The notes under the pieces were generated by a model, which ran no database searches, had not been told where the DNA came from, and saw nothing but the letters and a program-made list of their open reading frames with translations. A stretch of 39,197 nt of DNA from NCBI GenBank assembly GCA_964426655.1, contig CAYRQT010000018.1, positions 1 to 39,197 of the forward strand, given 5' to 3'. Origin of the DNA: RGIG8306 sp964426655 (GTDB taxonomy: Bacteria; Bacillota; Clostridia; Lachnospirales; Lachnospiraceae). Below are positions 30,772 through 38,835 of the stretch, one piece after another (the first letter of the stretch is position 1; each line of letters begins with the position of its first letter). Position numbers and translations under genes: made by a program.

Positions 30772-31221
30772 ATGAACAAACAAAAAAACAAGACTCCTCA
30801 CCAGACGGTGGAGGAGTCTCTCTTTTATGTAGGAAGTGTAGTGGCCTTCCTGGCCCTGTTCCTGGGCATATTGACTGCAGTAGATGTGATTCCATGGAGC
30901 TTGTTTTTAAGGCCCTGTTTGTTTCACGCCCTGACAGGATACTACTGCCCGGGATGTGGGGGCACAAGGGCTTTGCGTTATTTGTTACAGGGCAATATGG
31001 GAAAAAGCCTGTATTATCATCCGCTCGTGGCATATGTGCTGGGCGTGTATGGCTGGTTCATGGTAACACAATTGGCAGAAAAATGCACAAAAGGAAAAAT
31101 AAAAGGAATGCCTTATAGAAATGCGTATCTATATATGGCTACATTTATTTTGCTTGCAAACTTTATGGTGAAAAATCTGGCTCAGTTTTTTTCGGGGAGT
31201 CTATTTCCCATTATGCCTTAA
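30772..31221 (+). CDS. DUF2752 membrane protein
   Basis: 149 residues from ATG 30772 (AAGGA upstream; ATG 30769 and GTG 30841 are alternatives). The DUF2752 signature CPGCGGTRALRYLLQGN follows the first membrane helix, and three further hydrophobic segments follow. The family is widespread and uncharacterised; the CPxCGxTR motif suggests a metal or redox role, but this is unproven. A terminator-like hairpin (30791-30819) lies within the first 16 codons, so translation may start later at GTG 30841, which has AGGAAG upstream. The stop overlaps the convergent next gene by four bases. Confidence 0.85.
   Translation: MNKQKNKTPHQTVEESLFYVGSVVAFLALFLGILTAVDVIPWSLFLRPCLFHALTGYYCPGCGGTRALRYLLQGNMGKSLYYHPLVAYVLGVYGWFMVTQLAEKCTKGKIKGMPYRNAYLYMATFILLANFMVKNLAQFFSGSLFPIMP
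30791..30825. terminator. Terminator-like hairpin at the 5' end of the DUF2752 frame
   Basis: AGACTCCTC (30791-30799) pairs perfectly with GAGGAGTCT (30811-30819), extended by CCA/TGG near the loop. It is flanked by AAAAAAACA on the left and CTCTTTT on the right. It lies 50 bases after the hom stop and could end the hom transcript. Confidence 0.6.
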
Positions 31222-31703
31222 TGAAAAATGGAGTCATAATCCCATCCCGAAGTATCCATTCCCTGACGTGCCATTTCTTCCAGAACATCGTTCCAGATTG
31301 GACGAAGAAATGCATCGAAAGCACCAGAGGAAAGAAGAATACTTACAACGACAATAAGGATGAACAATAGTAATCCGATGATACTCAAAATCAGGCCGGC
31401 AAGGCACAGACCGTGGAATTTCCCTGTGGTTCGACGGGAAATAATGGCAAAAATAATGCCGGAAATGGCAAGCAGACCGGCGAGCAGGTAGCAGGAGCAA
31501 CACAGCACACTGATGATACCACAAACGAAAGAGGCGATCGCCATGCCATCGGGGCGTTTGCTTGGGGGGACAGGGGACTGGGGTTGCTGGAACTGCCCGG
31601 GTGCCCAATTATCCGGATCATTGGAAGAAAAAGGGGGCGATTCGTTTTTCTGTTTTTGTGAATCCTCATTCTCAGGATCGATTTCCTCGTAATACAAACC
31701 CAT
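31218..31703 (-). CDS. DUF4190-like small membrane protein
   Basis: 161 residues from ATG 31703 with AGGAAAGG upstream. An acidic and Pro/Gln-rich cytoplasmic N-terminus (about 1-50) is followed by two membrane helices of the DUF4190 type, MAIASFVCGIISVLCCSCYLLAGLLAISGIIFAI and LCLAGLILSIIGLLLFILIVVVSILL. A short tail ends MDTSGWDYDSIFH. Such proteins are common in Lachnospiraceae and their role is unknown. It is convergent with the DUF2752 gene (four-base overlap) and divergent from tex. Confidence 0.8.
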   Translation of the reverse strand: MGLYYEEIDPENEDSQKQKNESPPFSSNDPDNWAPGQFQQPQSPVPPSKRPDGMAIASFVCGIISVLCCSCYLLAGLLAISGIIFAIISRRTTGKFHGLCLAGLILSIIGLLLFILIVVVSILLSSGAFDAFLRPIWNDVLEEMARQGMDTSGWDYDSIFH

Positions 31704-31737
31704 AATATATCCTTTCCTAAAACATGACTTTTTTCAT

Positions 31738-31766
31738 AGTTTAACATATGCTTGGCGGAACTGCAA
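31738..31766 (-). promoter_or_regulatory. Possible promoter for the DUF4190-like gene
   Basis: On the minus strand TTGCAG (31766-31761), 17-base spacer, TAAACT (31743-31738). Both boxes are imperfect, but position and spacing are right. Confidence 0.4.
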
Positions 31767-31776
31767 TCCTGATGGC

Positions 31777-31805
31777 TTGTATTTCGGACAGGGACATAGT
31801 ACAAT
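31777..31805 (+). promoter_or_regulatory. Promoter for tex
   Basis: TTGTAT (31777-31782), 17-base spacer, TACAAT (31800-31805), followed by a short leader to GGAGG and the ATG at 31832. Confidence 0.6.
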
Positions 31806-31831
31806 GGACGGGCAAATGTCTGGAGGAAAAT

Positions 31832-33973
31832 ATGAATATTATAAAAGTATTGCAGGATGAATTGCATATTACAACAAATCAGGTGGAGGCAGTAATTCGA
31901 TTGCGGGATGAGGGCAACACGATTCCGTTTATTGCCCGTTATCGCAAAGAAGCTCATGGAGGGTTGACAGATGAAACATTGCGAAAGCTGGATGAGCGGC
32001 TGGAATACCTGAGAAATCTGGAGGAGAAAAAGCTGACCATACGGCGGACTATAGAAGAAATGGGGAAACTGACGCCGGAATTGGATAAAAAAATAGAAGA
32101 GGCTATGACCCAGGTCGTTCTGGAAGACTTATATCGGCCCTATCGTCCAAAAAGAAGAACAAGAGCTTCTATTGCCAGAGAAAAAGGGCTGGCCGGACTT
32201 GCTGATAAAATCCTTGAACAGTCTATGGGGGGCAATCCACAGGATTGGGCTTCTCCCTATCTGACAGAGATAGTTCCTTCCGTCCAGGAGGCGATTGATG
32301 GCGCATTGGATATACTGGCGGAAGATCTTAGTGACCATGCCCAATACAGGGCCTACATCCGCCAGAGAACCTGGGATGAGGGATTGATCAAAGCGGGAAA
32401 AAAGGGAGATGGAAATCCTGTATTTGAAATGTATGACCAGTTTGAAGAGCCTGTAAGAAAAATACCGGGCTACAGAGTTCTGGCTTTAAACCGGGGAGAA
32501 AACGAAAAAGCCCTGGATGTGCAGATCCTGGCACCGGAAGAAAAAATACTGGGGTATTTACAGCAACAACTGATCCATACGCCCGGATCATATTCTGCGG
32601 AGCTTTTGCGGACAATGGCGGAGGATGCTTATAAAAGATTGATTGCGCCGGCCATTGAAAGGGAGATTCGCAATGCCCTGACGGAGGAGGCCCAGGAGCA
32701 GGCCATTCGTGTTTTCGGGAAGAACCTGACGCAATTGTTGATGCAACCTCCCATTGCGGGGAAGACAGTCCTGGGTTGGGATCCAGCTTTTCGGACCGGA
32801 TGTAAACTGGCAGTGGTGGATGCCACCGGTAAAGTACTGGATACCTGTGTCATTTATCCCACGGCACCGCAAAATAAGGTAGAAGAAGCCAGAAAAGTGC
32901 TTGCCCGTCTGATCGATCAATATAAAATTTCTTTGATTTCTGTGGGAAATGGGACGGCCTCCAGAGAGTCTGAAAAAATCATTTCCACATTTTTAAAGGA
33001 GACTGGTCGGCCGGTGCATTATGTTATTGTGAATGAAGCAGGGGCCAGTGTGTATTCTGCCAGTAAAACGGCTACAGAAGAGTTTCCACAGTATGATGTG
33101 GGACAGCGTAGCGCCATTTCCATTGCCAGAAGGATTCAGGACCCCCTGGCAGAATTGGTAAAAATTGAACCGCGATCCATTGGAGTGGGGCAGTATCAGC
33201 ACGATATGAACCAAAAGCGCCTTAGTGAGGCCCTGGAAGGAGTGGTGGAGGATTGCGTAAACCGGGTCGGTGTAGATTTAAACACAGCGTCGGCCTCCCT
33301 GCTTTCATATGTGTCCGGAATAAGCAAGACGATTGCCAGAAATATTGTCTCCTTCAGAGAAGAAAATGGCCCCTTTCAAAATAGAAAAAGTCTGATGAAG
33401 GTGGAAAAATTAGGCCCTCGTGCCTTTGAACAGTGCGCAGGGTTTCTGAGAATTCGAGGAGGGAATGCACCGCTGGATTCCACCGGTGTACATCCGGAAA
33501 GCTACGCTGTGGCAGAGAAATTATTGGAAGCAGGCGGATATAGTGCAAAGGATCTGCTAAATGGCGGAATAAAAGATATCCGAAAAAAGAGATTGCCCCT
33601 GGAAAAGCTTGCCAGAGAGTGGAATGTGGGATTGCCGACTCTTGAAGATATCTGCAGGGAGCTGGAAAAACCATCCAGAGACCCCCGGGAAGACATGCCA
33701 CGTCCTGTCCTGCACCAGGAGGTGATGGAACTGGAAGATTTAAAGCCGGGCATGTGGTTGACGGGAACAGTGCGAAATGTCATAGATTTTGGTGCATTTG
33801 TGGATATAGGCGTTCACCAGGATGGGCTTGTGCATATCTCTCAAATGACAGATCGCTTTATCAGGCATCCTCTGGAAGTCGTTTCAGTAGGAGATGTGGT
33901 GGATGTAGGAATCTTGCAGGTGGATATCCCTCGTAAGCGCATTCAGCTGACCATGAAAAAAGAAAAAAGATAA
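31832..33973 (+). CDS. tex: Tex family transcription accessory protein (S1 RNA-binding)
   Basis: 713 residues from ATG 31832 (TCTGGAGG upstream); the frame extends to 31748 without a start signal. The Tex layout is complete: N-terminal helical part with IPFIARYRKEAHGGL, a YqgF/RuvX-like domain (VLGWDPAFRTGCKLAVVDATGKVLDTCVIYP), a helix-hairpin-helix region (NTASASLLSYVSGISKTIARNIVSFREENGPF) and a C-terminal S1 domain (GMWLTGTVRNVIDFGAFVDIGVHQDGLVHISQM). Tex proteins bind nucleic acid and affect transcription, and toxin expression in some species. It is monocistronic here, followed by the ribU promoter. Confidence 0.95.
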   Translation: MNIIKVLQDELHITTNQVEAVIRLRDEGNTIPFIARYRKEAHGGLTDETLRKLDERLEYLRNLEEKKLTIRRTIEEMGKLTPELDKKIEEAMTQVVLEDLYRPYRPKRRTRASIAREKGLAGLADKILEQSMGGNPQDWASPYLTEIVPSVQEAIDGALDILAEDLSDHAQYRAYIRQRTWDEGLIKAGKKGDGNPVFEMYDQFEEPVRKIPGYRVLALNRGENEKALDVQILAPEEKILGYLQQQLIHTPGSYSAELLRTMAEDAYKRLIAPAIEREIRNALTEEAQEQAIRVFGKNLTQLLMQPPIAGKTVLGWDPAFRTGCKLAVVDATGKVLDTCVIYPTAPQNKVEEARKVLARLIDQYKISLISVGNGTASRESEKIISTFLKETGRPVHYVIVNEAGASVYSASKTATEEFPQYDVGQRSAISIARRIQDPLAELVKIEPRSIGVGQYQHDMNQKRLSEALEGVVEDCVNRVGVDLNTASASLLSYVSGISKTIARNIVSFREENGPFQNRKSLMKVEKLGPRAFEQCAGFLRIRGGNAPLDSTGVHPESYAVAEKLLEAGGYSAKDLLNGGIKDIRKKRLPLEKLAREWNVGLPTLEDICRELEKPSRDPREDMPRPVLHQEVMELEDLKPGMWLTGTVRNVIDFGAFVDIGVHQDGLVHISQMTDRFIRHPLEVVSVGDVVDVGILQVDIPRKRIQLTMKKEKR

Positions 33974-33984
33974 GTGCGGCATAC

Positions 33985-34013
33985 TTGACAAAATATAAAG
34001 GGGTGCGTATACT
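33985..34013 (+). promoter_or_regulatory. Promoter for the FMN riboswitch-ribU transcript
   Basis: TTGACA (33985-33990), 17-base spacer, TATACT (34008-34013), about 28 bases before the riboswitch. Confidence 0.85.
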
Positions 34014-34040
34014 TCTCCTTGTAACAATTTCATGATGAAA

Positions 34041-34173
34041 ATCTTCGGGGCAGGGTGTAAATCCCTACCGGCGGTATAGTCCGCGACCCGTGAAAACGGT
34101 GGATTAGGTGAGATTCCTAAACCGACAGTAATGAAGGCAGCAACTGTTGCTTCTAAGTCTGGATGGAAGAAGA
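34041..34173 (+). promoter_or_regulatory. FMN riboswitch (RFN element)
   Basis: The conserved RFN segments are present in order: ATCTTCGGGGCAGGGTG at the 5' end, AATCCCTACCGGCGG, AGTCCGCGACCC, GGTGAGATTCC, ACCGACAGT, and GTCTGGATGGAAGAAGA closing the basal stem. It binds flavin mononucleotide and, when bound, favours the terminator at 34195-34248, lowering ribU expression when flavin is plentiful. Confidence 0.97.
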
Positions 34174-34194
34174 AAAGGCGCATGGTTTATTTTG

Positions 34195-34248
34195 CCACGG
34201 GCCGACCCCGGTTTTTCTCGTAATCAGGCGGTCGCCCGTGCTTTTTTT
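34195..34248 (+). terminator. Riboswitch-controlled terminator
   Basis: CACGGGC-CGACC (34197-34207) pairs with GGTCGCCCGTG (34230-34240), followed by seven T residues (34242-34248). It is the expression platform of the FMN riboswitch, 30 bases before ribU. Confidence 0.92.
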
Positions 34249-34277
34249 CGGCCCGCCATATTTAAGGAGGGAGAACC

Positions 34278-35039
34278 ATGTATTTTAATTTTTCAGCTCT
34301 ATGGGAGGCAGTGCAGGAAAATGCGCTGTTTGTATTGGTCATTTTGATTGTTATCGTGGGAACTTATACGCTTGCGCATTTGGGAGAGCGGGCAATTGAC
34401 CGATATCATGCAGGGAAGGGGACGTTGCATGAAAGAAAATTTTCACCCACGTATCGTCTGGCATTAATTGGCTTGTTTTCCGCAATGGCGGCAGTGCTTA
34501 TGCTATTTGAAATTCCACTGCCCTTCTTGCCGTTCTTCTACAAATTGGATTTTGCTGAAATCCCCATTTTGATCCTTGCCTTTTATGTAGGCCCGGTGGC
34601 TGGGGTAACCGCGGAAGCAATTAAGGTTTTGCTGAATCTGCTCATTGATGGAACGACCACTGCGTTTGTTGGTGAATTTGCCAGTTTTTCAGTAGGTTGT
34701 GCTTTTATTATCCCTGCTTCCTTAATATACAGATTAAAAAAAACAAAAAGAGGAGCTCTTTTAGGGGTGGTAACCGGCACTTTGGTCATGACCGCCTTTG
34801 GAATGTTGTTCAATGCTTTTTATCTGATCCCGGCCTACATGAAACTGACGGGCATGCCGGAAAGTTATTTTGTTGAAGCGGGGGCAGAGAAAAACAGTGC
34901 GATTACCGGCCTGACCAGCTTTATTCTGCTTGCAACGGCTCCACTTAATCTGATCAAGGGAGGGATAAGCTCCGTAGTGGTTCTGTTTGTCTATAAACGC
35001 ATTGGCGGTGTGCTTAATAAAATCTGCCATGACCAGTAA
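34278..35039 (+). CDS. ribU: ECF transporter S component for riboflavin, RibU
   Basis: 253 residues from ATG 34278 behind AAGGAGGG. The RibU core (about 58-250) has LALIGLFSAMAAVLMLFEIPLPFLPFFYKLDFAEIPIL, then a YVGPVAGVTAEAIKVLLNLL stretch, typical of riboflavin S components. An additional N-terminal segment of about 55 residues contains one extra membrane helix (LFVLVILIVIVGTYTLAHLG) not found in the minimal six-helix protein. RibU captures riboflavin and works with a shared ECF energising module, which is not in this window. The FMN riboswitch in its leader confirms the substrate. Confidence 0.95.
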   Translation: MYFNFSALWEAVQENALFVLVILIVIVGTYTLAHLGERAIDRYHAGKGTLHERKFSPTYRLALIGLFSAMAAVLMLFEIPLPFLPFFYKLDFAEIPILILAFYVGPVAGVTAEAIKVLLNLLIDGTTTAFVGEFASFSVGCAFIIPASLIYRLKKTKRGALLGVVTGTLVMTAFGMLFNAFYLIPAYMKLTGMPESYFVEAGAEKNSAITGLTSFILLATAPLNLIKGGISSVVVLFVYKRIGGVLNKICHDQ

Positions 35040-35058
35040 ATGCTTAAAGTGAATCTGG

Positions 35059-35098
35059 AAGAGCCCGGGGGTTGCGACTTGCCTTTTGGGCTCTTTTT
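35059..35098 (+). terminator. Terminator after ribU
   Basis: AAGAGCCC (35059-35066) pairs with GGGCTCTT (35088-35095), followed by TTTTCTTT. It begins 20 bases after the ribU stop. Confidence 0.88.
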
Positions 35099-35107
35099 CT
35101 TTATAAT
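35079..35107 (+). promoter_or_regulatory. Promoter for the tsaE cluster, overlapping the ribU terminator
   Basis: TTGCCT (35079-35084), 17-base spacer, TATAAT (35102-35107). The -35 box lies in the loop of the terminator hairpin and the spacer covers its right arm. Confidence 0.6.
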
Positions 35108-35144
35108 GAATGAACTGATGGATACTACAGCAGGAGGGCGGATC

Positions 35145-35606
35145 ATGAAACAATATTGGGAGAGTCATTCTCCGGAAGAAACCCGATCCATAGCCTGTCG
35201 TTTGGGGGAACAGGTTAAGCCGGGGGATATTATATGCCTGGAGGGAGACTTGGGAGTGGGCAAAACGGTGTTCACGCAGGGGTTTGCCCAAGGCATGGGG
35301 ATTAAGAACCGTGTGACAAGTCCTACATTTACAATAGTGCAGGAATATAGGGATGGACGGCTGCCATTGTTTCATTTTGATGTATATCGCATTGGGGACA
35401 TCTCTGAAATGGAAGAAATCGGTTATGAGGAATACTTTGAAGGGGAAGGGGTATGCCTGATTGAATGGGCTGAGAAAATTTCCCTTCTGATTCCGCAGGA
35501 TGCGGCATATATACATATCAGTAAAGACCTGGAGAAGGGGTTCGATTATCGTAGCATTTCTCTGGAGAAGAGGAAAGGAACAGACTATGAGAATTTTAGG
35601 GATTGA
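35145..35606 (+). CDS. tsaE: tRNA t6A synthesis ATPase TsaE
   Basis: 153 residues from ATG 35145 with CAGGAGGGC upstream. An open frame to 35040 crosses the ribU terminator and is rejected. The P-loop is GDLGVGKTVFTQGFAQGMG, with the family motifs SPTFTIVQEY and FHFDVYRI, and LIEWAEKI near the end. TsaE powers the TsaB-TsaD complex that attaches threonylcarbamoyl to A37 of tRNAs reading ANN codons. It overlaps tsaB by 20 bases. Confidence 0.96.
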   Translation: MKQYWESHSPEETRSIACRLGEQVKPGDIICLEGDLGVGKTVFTQGFAQGMGIKNRVTSPTFTIVQEYRDGRLPLFHFDVYRIGDISEMEEIGYEEYFEGEGVCLIEWAEKISLLIPQDAAYIHISKDLEKGFDYRSISLEKRKGTDYENFRD

Positions 35607-36294
35607 AAGTGCATCTTTGGTAGCTTCAACGGCTGTCTGGGAGGATGATCAAATCCTCTTTGAAGGGATGCTGAATCATAAAAAAACACATTCTCAAACG
35701 CTTCTGCCCATGCTGCAGGAACTTTTACAGTTGGCAGATGTTGAATTGTCCAGTATAGATGCTATAGCCATATCCAAAGGGCCCGGATCTTTTACAGGAT
35801 TACGCATAGGCGCAGCAACAGCTAAGGGGCTAGCCCTGGCTTTGCATATTCCGTTGGTGGAAGTTTCCACGTTGGAGGCGACAGCATATCAGTTTTTTGA
35901 AACCACAGCACTGATCAGCCCAATTATGGATGCCAGAAGGCAGCAGGTCTATTGTGCGTTATATGCCATGGATGGTGCTGCACTGAATACCTTGGAGGGA
36001 GACCAGGCCCTGGGGATACACGAGTGGATGGAAAAAGTCAATAGTTATGGAAACAAGGTCATTTTTCTGGGAGATGGAGTTCCACCCTACAAGGCAGTGA
36101 TTGAAAAAGAAGCAACAGTGCCGGTTTGTTTCGCACCAGGGCATATGAGCCGGCAACGGGGAAGTGCAGTAGCTGCACTTGGAGCAAAATATTTTGCGGA
36201 AGGACGAGGCATGCAGGGAGAGGATTTCCAGCCCACGTATTTAAGAAAGCCTCAGGCAGAACGGGAAAGAGAAGAAGGAGTAAGGCATGCATAA
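35587..36294 (+). CDS. tsaB: tRNA t6A synthesis protein TsaB
   Basis: 235 residues from ATG 35587 (AAAGGAA upstream, inside tsaE). It starts MRILGIESASLVASTAVWEDD and has the family segment AIAISKGPGSFTGLRIGAATAKGLALAL and PIMDARRQQVYCALY. TsaB is a catalytically inactive relative of TsaD that forms its heterodimer partner. The acidic/basic C-terminal tail (REREEGVRHA) overlaps rimI by eight bases. Confidence 0.95.
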   Translation: MRILGIESASLVASTAVWEDDQILFEGMLNHKKTHSQTLLPMLQELLQLADVELSSIDAIAISKGPGSFTGLRIGAATAKGLALALHIPLVEVSTLEATAYQFFETTALISPIMDARRQQVYCALYAMDGAALNTLEGDQALGIHEWMEKVNSYGNKVIFLGDGVPPYKAVIEKEATVPVCFAPGHMSRQRGSAVAALGAKYFAEGRGMQGEDFQPTYLRKPQAEREREEGVRHA

Positions 36295-36748
36295 CAGCTG
36301 GCAGGTTTCCGCACTGGAAAAAGAGGATATTCCGGCGGTGGCCCTTCTTGAAAAGGCTGTTTTTTCCCGGCCCTGGAGCCAGAAGATGTTGGAGGAAAGC
36401 TGGCAACAGCACCAGTATTTTTTTGCCGCAATAAAAACAGAGGAGAAGTTGCTGGGGTATGGGGGTATTTATCAGGCTGCAGACGAGGCGAACATCACGA
36501 ATATTGGAGTTCAACCTGAGGCCAGACGACAAGGCATAGGAAAGGCATTGTTAAGTGCACTGTTGAAAGTTGCAGAAAAAAGAGGCTGCCGGGTGGTTTT
36601 TCTGGAGGTGAGGGAGAGCAATGTGGCGGCAAGGACTTTATATGAAAAAATGGGATTTGTATTAGCGGGGATTCGAAAAAATTACTACACCGATCCAAAG
36701 GAGAATGCAGTTACTATGTATCACCTGTTGGGAGATGATCAGACATAA
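36287..36748 (+). CDS. rimI: Ribosomal protein S18-alanine N-acetyltransferase RimI
   Basis: 153 residues from ATG 36287, with AAGGAG upstream inside tsaB. The GNAT fold is shown by ITNIGVQPEARRQGIGKALLSALL (acetyl-CoA loop QGIGKA), VVFLEVRESNVAARTLYEKMGF and the following beta strand. The position between tsaB and tsaD is the standard RimI context. RimI acetylates the N-terminus of S18. Bacterial homologues in this cluster may also act on other proteins. Confidence 0.93.
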   Translation: MHNSWQVSALEKEDIPAVALLEKAVFSRPWSQKMLEESWQQHQYFFAAIKTEEKLLGYGGIYQAADEANITNIGVQPEARRQGIGKALLSALLKVAEKRGCRVVFLEVRESNVAARTLYEKMGFVLAGIRKNYYTDPKENAVTMYHLLGDDQT

Positions 36749-36761
36749 ACAAGGAGAAGGC

Positions 36762-37673
36762 ATGTTAGATATTTGTTTGTTAGGAACCGGAGGTATGATG
36801 CCACTACCATACAGGGCGCTTACTGCCATGATGGCCAGAATTAACGGCAGTAGCCTGCTGATTGATTGTGGAGAGGGGACGCAGGTATCCATAAAGAAGC
36901 AGGGATGGAGTTTTAAACCTATAGACGTTATCTGCTTTACACATTATCATGCGGATCATATCAGTGGACTCCCTGGATTATTGCTGACCATGGGAAACGC
37001 AGAACGGACGGAACCGTTGCTGATGGTAGGTCCCCGGGGGCTGGAACGGGTAGTGAATGCTTTGCGGATCATTGCACCAGAGTTGCCCTTCCCCATCCTT
37101 TTTCATGAATTGACGGAACCTGTGGAGAGATTGGAAGTAAAGGAATATCAGATTATAGCTTTTCGGGTCAATCACAATGTGACCTGCTATGGATATACCA
37201 TTGAAATCCCCAGAAAAGGGAGGTTTCAGGTAGAACGGGCGCAGGCTCTTCAGATTCCCCGGAACTTCTGGAACCGCCTTCAAAAGGGGGAGACTGTGGA
37301 ATGTGAAGGTCGGACATACCTTCCTGAGATGGTCATGGGGGAACCCAGAAAAGGGTTGAAAGTGACATACTGTACGGATACCAGGCCAGTGCCTGTGATT
37401 GCAGAAATGGCAAAGGCCAGCGACCTGTTTATCTGCGAAGGCATGTATGGGGAGGAAGGGAAGGAAGCCAAGGCCAGAGAATACAAACACATGACTTTTA
37501 AAGAAGCGGCAGATCTGGCAGCTAAAGCCCGACCGGAGCGTCTATGGCTTACCCATTACAGCCCGTCTTTGAACAGACCAGAGGATTTTCTGGAAAGTGC
37601 ACAGTCGATTTTCCCCAAAACCATTGCGGCCAAAGATGGACGGACAATCACCTTGGATTTTCAGGAGGAATAG
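36762..37673 (+). CDS. Metallo-beta-lactamase fold hydrolase, RNase Z-like
   Basis: 303 residues from ATG 36762 with AAGGAGAAGG upstream. The zinc motif THYHADHISGLPGLLLTMG (60-78) gives His61, His63, Asp65 and His66. Further elements match RNase Z: DCGEGTQ (35-41), a VNHNVTCYGYTIE segment, YCTDTRPVP and LTHYSPSLN. It is close to RNase Z (tRNA 3'-end endonuclease) but shorter than some members, and I cannot see a clear flexible exosite arm. RNase Z is therefore probable, and another MBL phosphodiesterase is possible. It lies within the t6A cluster between rimI and tsaD, eight bases before tsaD. Confidence 0.85.
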   Translation: MLDICLLGTGGMMPLPYRALTAMMARINGSSLLIDCGEGTQVSIKKQGWSFKPIDVICFTHYHADHISGLPGLLLTMGNAERTEPLLMVGPRGLERVVNALRIIAPELPFPILFHELTEPVERLEVKEYQIIAFRVNHNVTCYGYTIEIPRKGRFQVERAQALQIPRNFWNRLQKGETVECEGRTYLPEMVMGEPRKGLKVTYCTDTRPVPVIAEMAKASDLFICEGMYGEEGKEAKAREYKHMTFKEAADLAAKARPERLWLTHYSPSLNRPEDFLESAQSIFPKTIAAKDGRTITLDFQEE

Positions 37674-37681
37674 AGGCTATT

Positions 37682-38695
37682 ATGATGAAAGATATTTATA
37701 TATTGGGGATTGAAAGTTCTTGTGATGAGACTGCTGCCGCAGTAATAAAAAACGGCCGCAAGATTCTGTCTAACGTAATTTCCTCACAGATAGCCATTCA
37801 TACGCAGTTTGGTGGTGTTGTGCCGGAAATTGCATCTCGAAAACATGTGGAAAAAATAGATCAGGTAATTCATAAGGCGTTGGATGATGCCGGAATGACG
37901 TTGAAAGATGTAGATGCAATAGCCGTAACATATGGACCGGGACTGGTAGGTGCTTTGCTCGTGGGCGTGTCTGAAGCCAAGGCTCTTGCGCTGGCTTCAG
38001 GGAAACCGCTGGTGGGAGTGCATCATATTGAGGGGCATATCTCAGCAAATTATCTGGCTTACCCCGATTTGGAACCACCTTTCCTCTGCCTGATTGTCTC
38101 CGGCGGACACACCAACCTGGTGGAAGTACAGGCGTATGGCCAATATGCCCATATTGGCGGAACAAGAGATGATGCGGCGGGAGAAGCATTTGACAAGGTG
38201 GCCCGGGCCATAGGGCTTGGATACCCTGGAGGCCCCAAGGTAGATGCTTTGGCAAAAGAGGGTGACCCTGGTGCCATTCCTTTTCCCCAGGCTCATGTGG
38301 AAGGCGCACCATATGATTTTAGCTTCAGCGGAATTAAGTCGGCAGTTCTGAATAAAGCAGCTATGACAGGAGAAGAGGTTAACCGGGCTGATCTGGCAGC
38401 ATCCTTTCAGCATGCCGTTGTGGGAGCGCTGGTGAGCCGAAGTATTGCGGCTGCCAAAGAGCGGACATACCATAAAATTGTTATGGCAGGGGGGGTGGCA
38501 GCGAACAGTGGGCTGCGCCTGGAAATGGAACGGGCCTGTGAGAAAGCCGGCATACAGCTTTACGCTCCACCCCTCTCTCTTTGCACAGACAATGCCGCCA
38601 TGATTGGAGCGGCGGGATATTATGCCTTTGTCAGAGGTGTGCGCAGTGGCTGGGATCTGAATGCGGTGCCATATCTGCCCCTGGAAAACAGCTGA
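37682..38695 (+). CDS. tsaD: tRNA N6-adenosine threonylcarbamoyltransferase TsaD
   Basis: 337 residues from ATG 37682 (GAGG seven bases upstream; the ATG at 37685 is equally possible). The longer frame to 37544 overlaps the previous gene and is rejected. It has the start ILGIESSCDETAAAV, the metal-binding HHIEGHISANYLA (His-x3-His), the nucleotide segments IVSGGHTNLVEV and GEAFDKVARAIGLGYPGGP, and MAGGVAANSGLR and LCTDNAAMIGAAGYY near the end. TsaD transfers the threonylcarbamoyl group to A37. It is the last gene of the tsaE-tsaB-rimI-MBL-tsaD operon. Confidence 0.97.
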   Translation: MMKDIYILGIESSCDETAAAVIKNGRKILSNVISSQIAIHTQFGGVVPEIASRKHVEKIDQVIHKALDDAGMTLKDVDAIAVTYGPGLVGALLVGVSEAKALALASGKPLVGVHHIEGHISANYLAYPDLEPPFLCLIVSGGHTNLVEVQAYGQYAHIGGTRDDAAGEAFDKVARAIGLGYPGGPKVDALAKEGDPGAIPFPQAHVEGAPYDFSFSGIKSAVLNKAAMTGEEVNRADLAASFQHAVVGALVSRSIAAAKERTYHKIVMAGGVAANSGLRLEMERACEKAGIQLYAPPLSLCTDNAAMIGAAGYYAFVRGVRSGWDLNAVPYLPLENS

Positions 38696-38738
38696 GAAAG
38701 GGACGTTTTAAAAAAGTTCAGAATTCTTAAAAAAGCTG

Positions 38739-38767
38739 TTGACAGATTGGGTGCAATTTGCTAGAAT
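38739..38767 (+). promoter_or_regulatory. Upstream promoter (P1) of the tRNA-Ser operon
   Basis: TTGACA (38739-38744), 17-base spacer, TAGAAT (38762-38767). It lies 43 bases after tsaD, followed by a small hairpin (CTTGTC/GACGAG, 38772-38786). Confidence 0.8.
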
Positions 38768-38835
38768 AGCTCTTGTCGCTGACGAGAAAGATGCGAAACA
38801 TTGGGTGAAATGACGGTTTATTCCGGGAGATTCAC

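Noticed and set aside
34147..34347. 66-codon plus-strand frame across the FMN riboswitch terminator
   Set aside because: It is explained entirely by the riboswitch and terminator sequence and the start of ribU in another frame.
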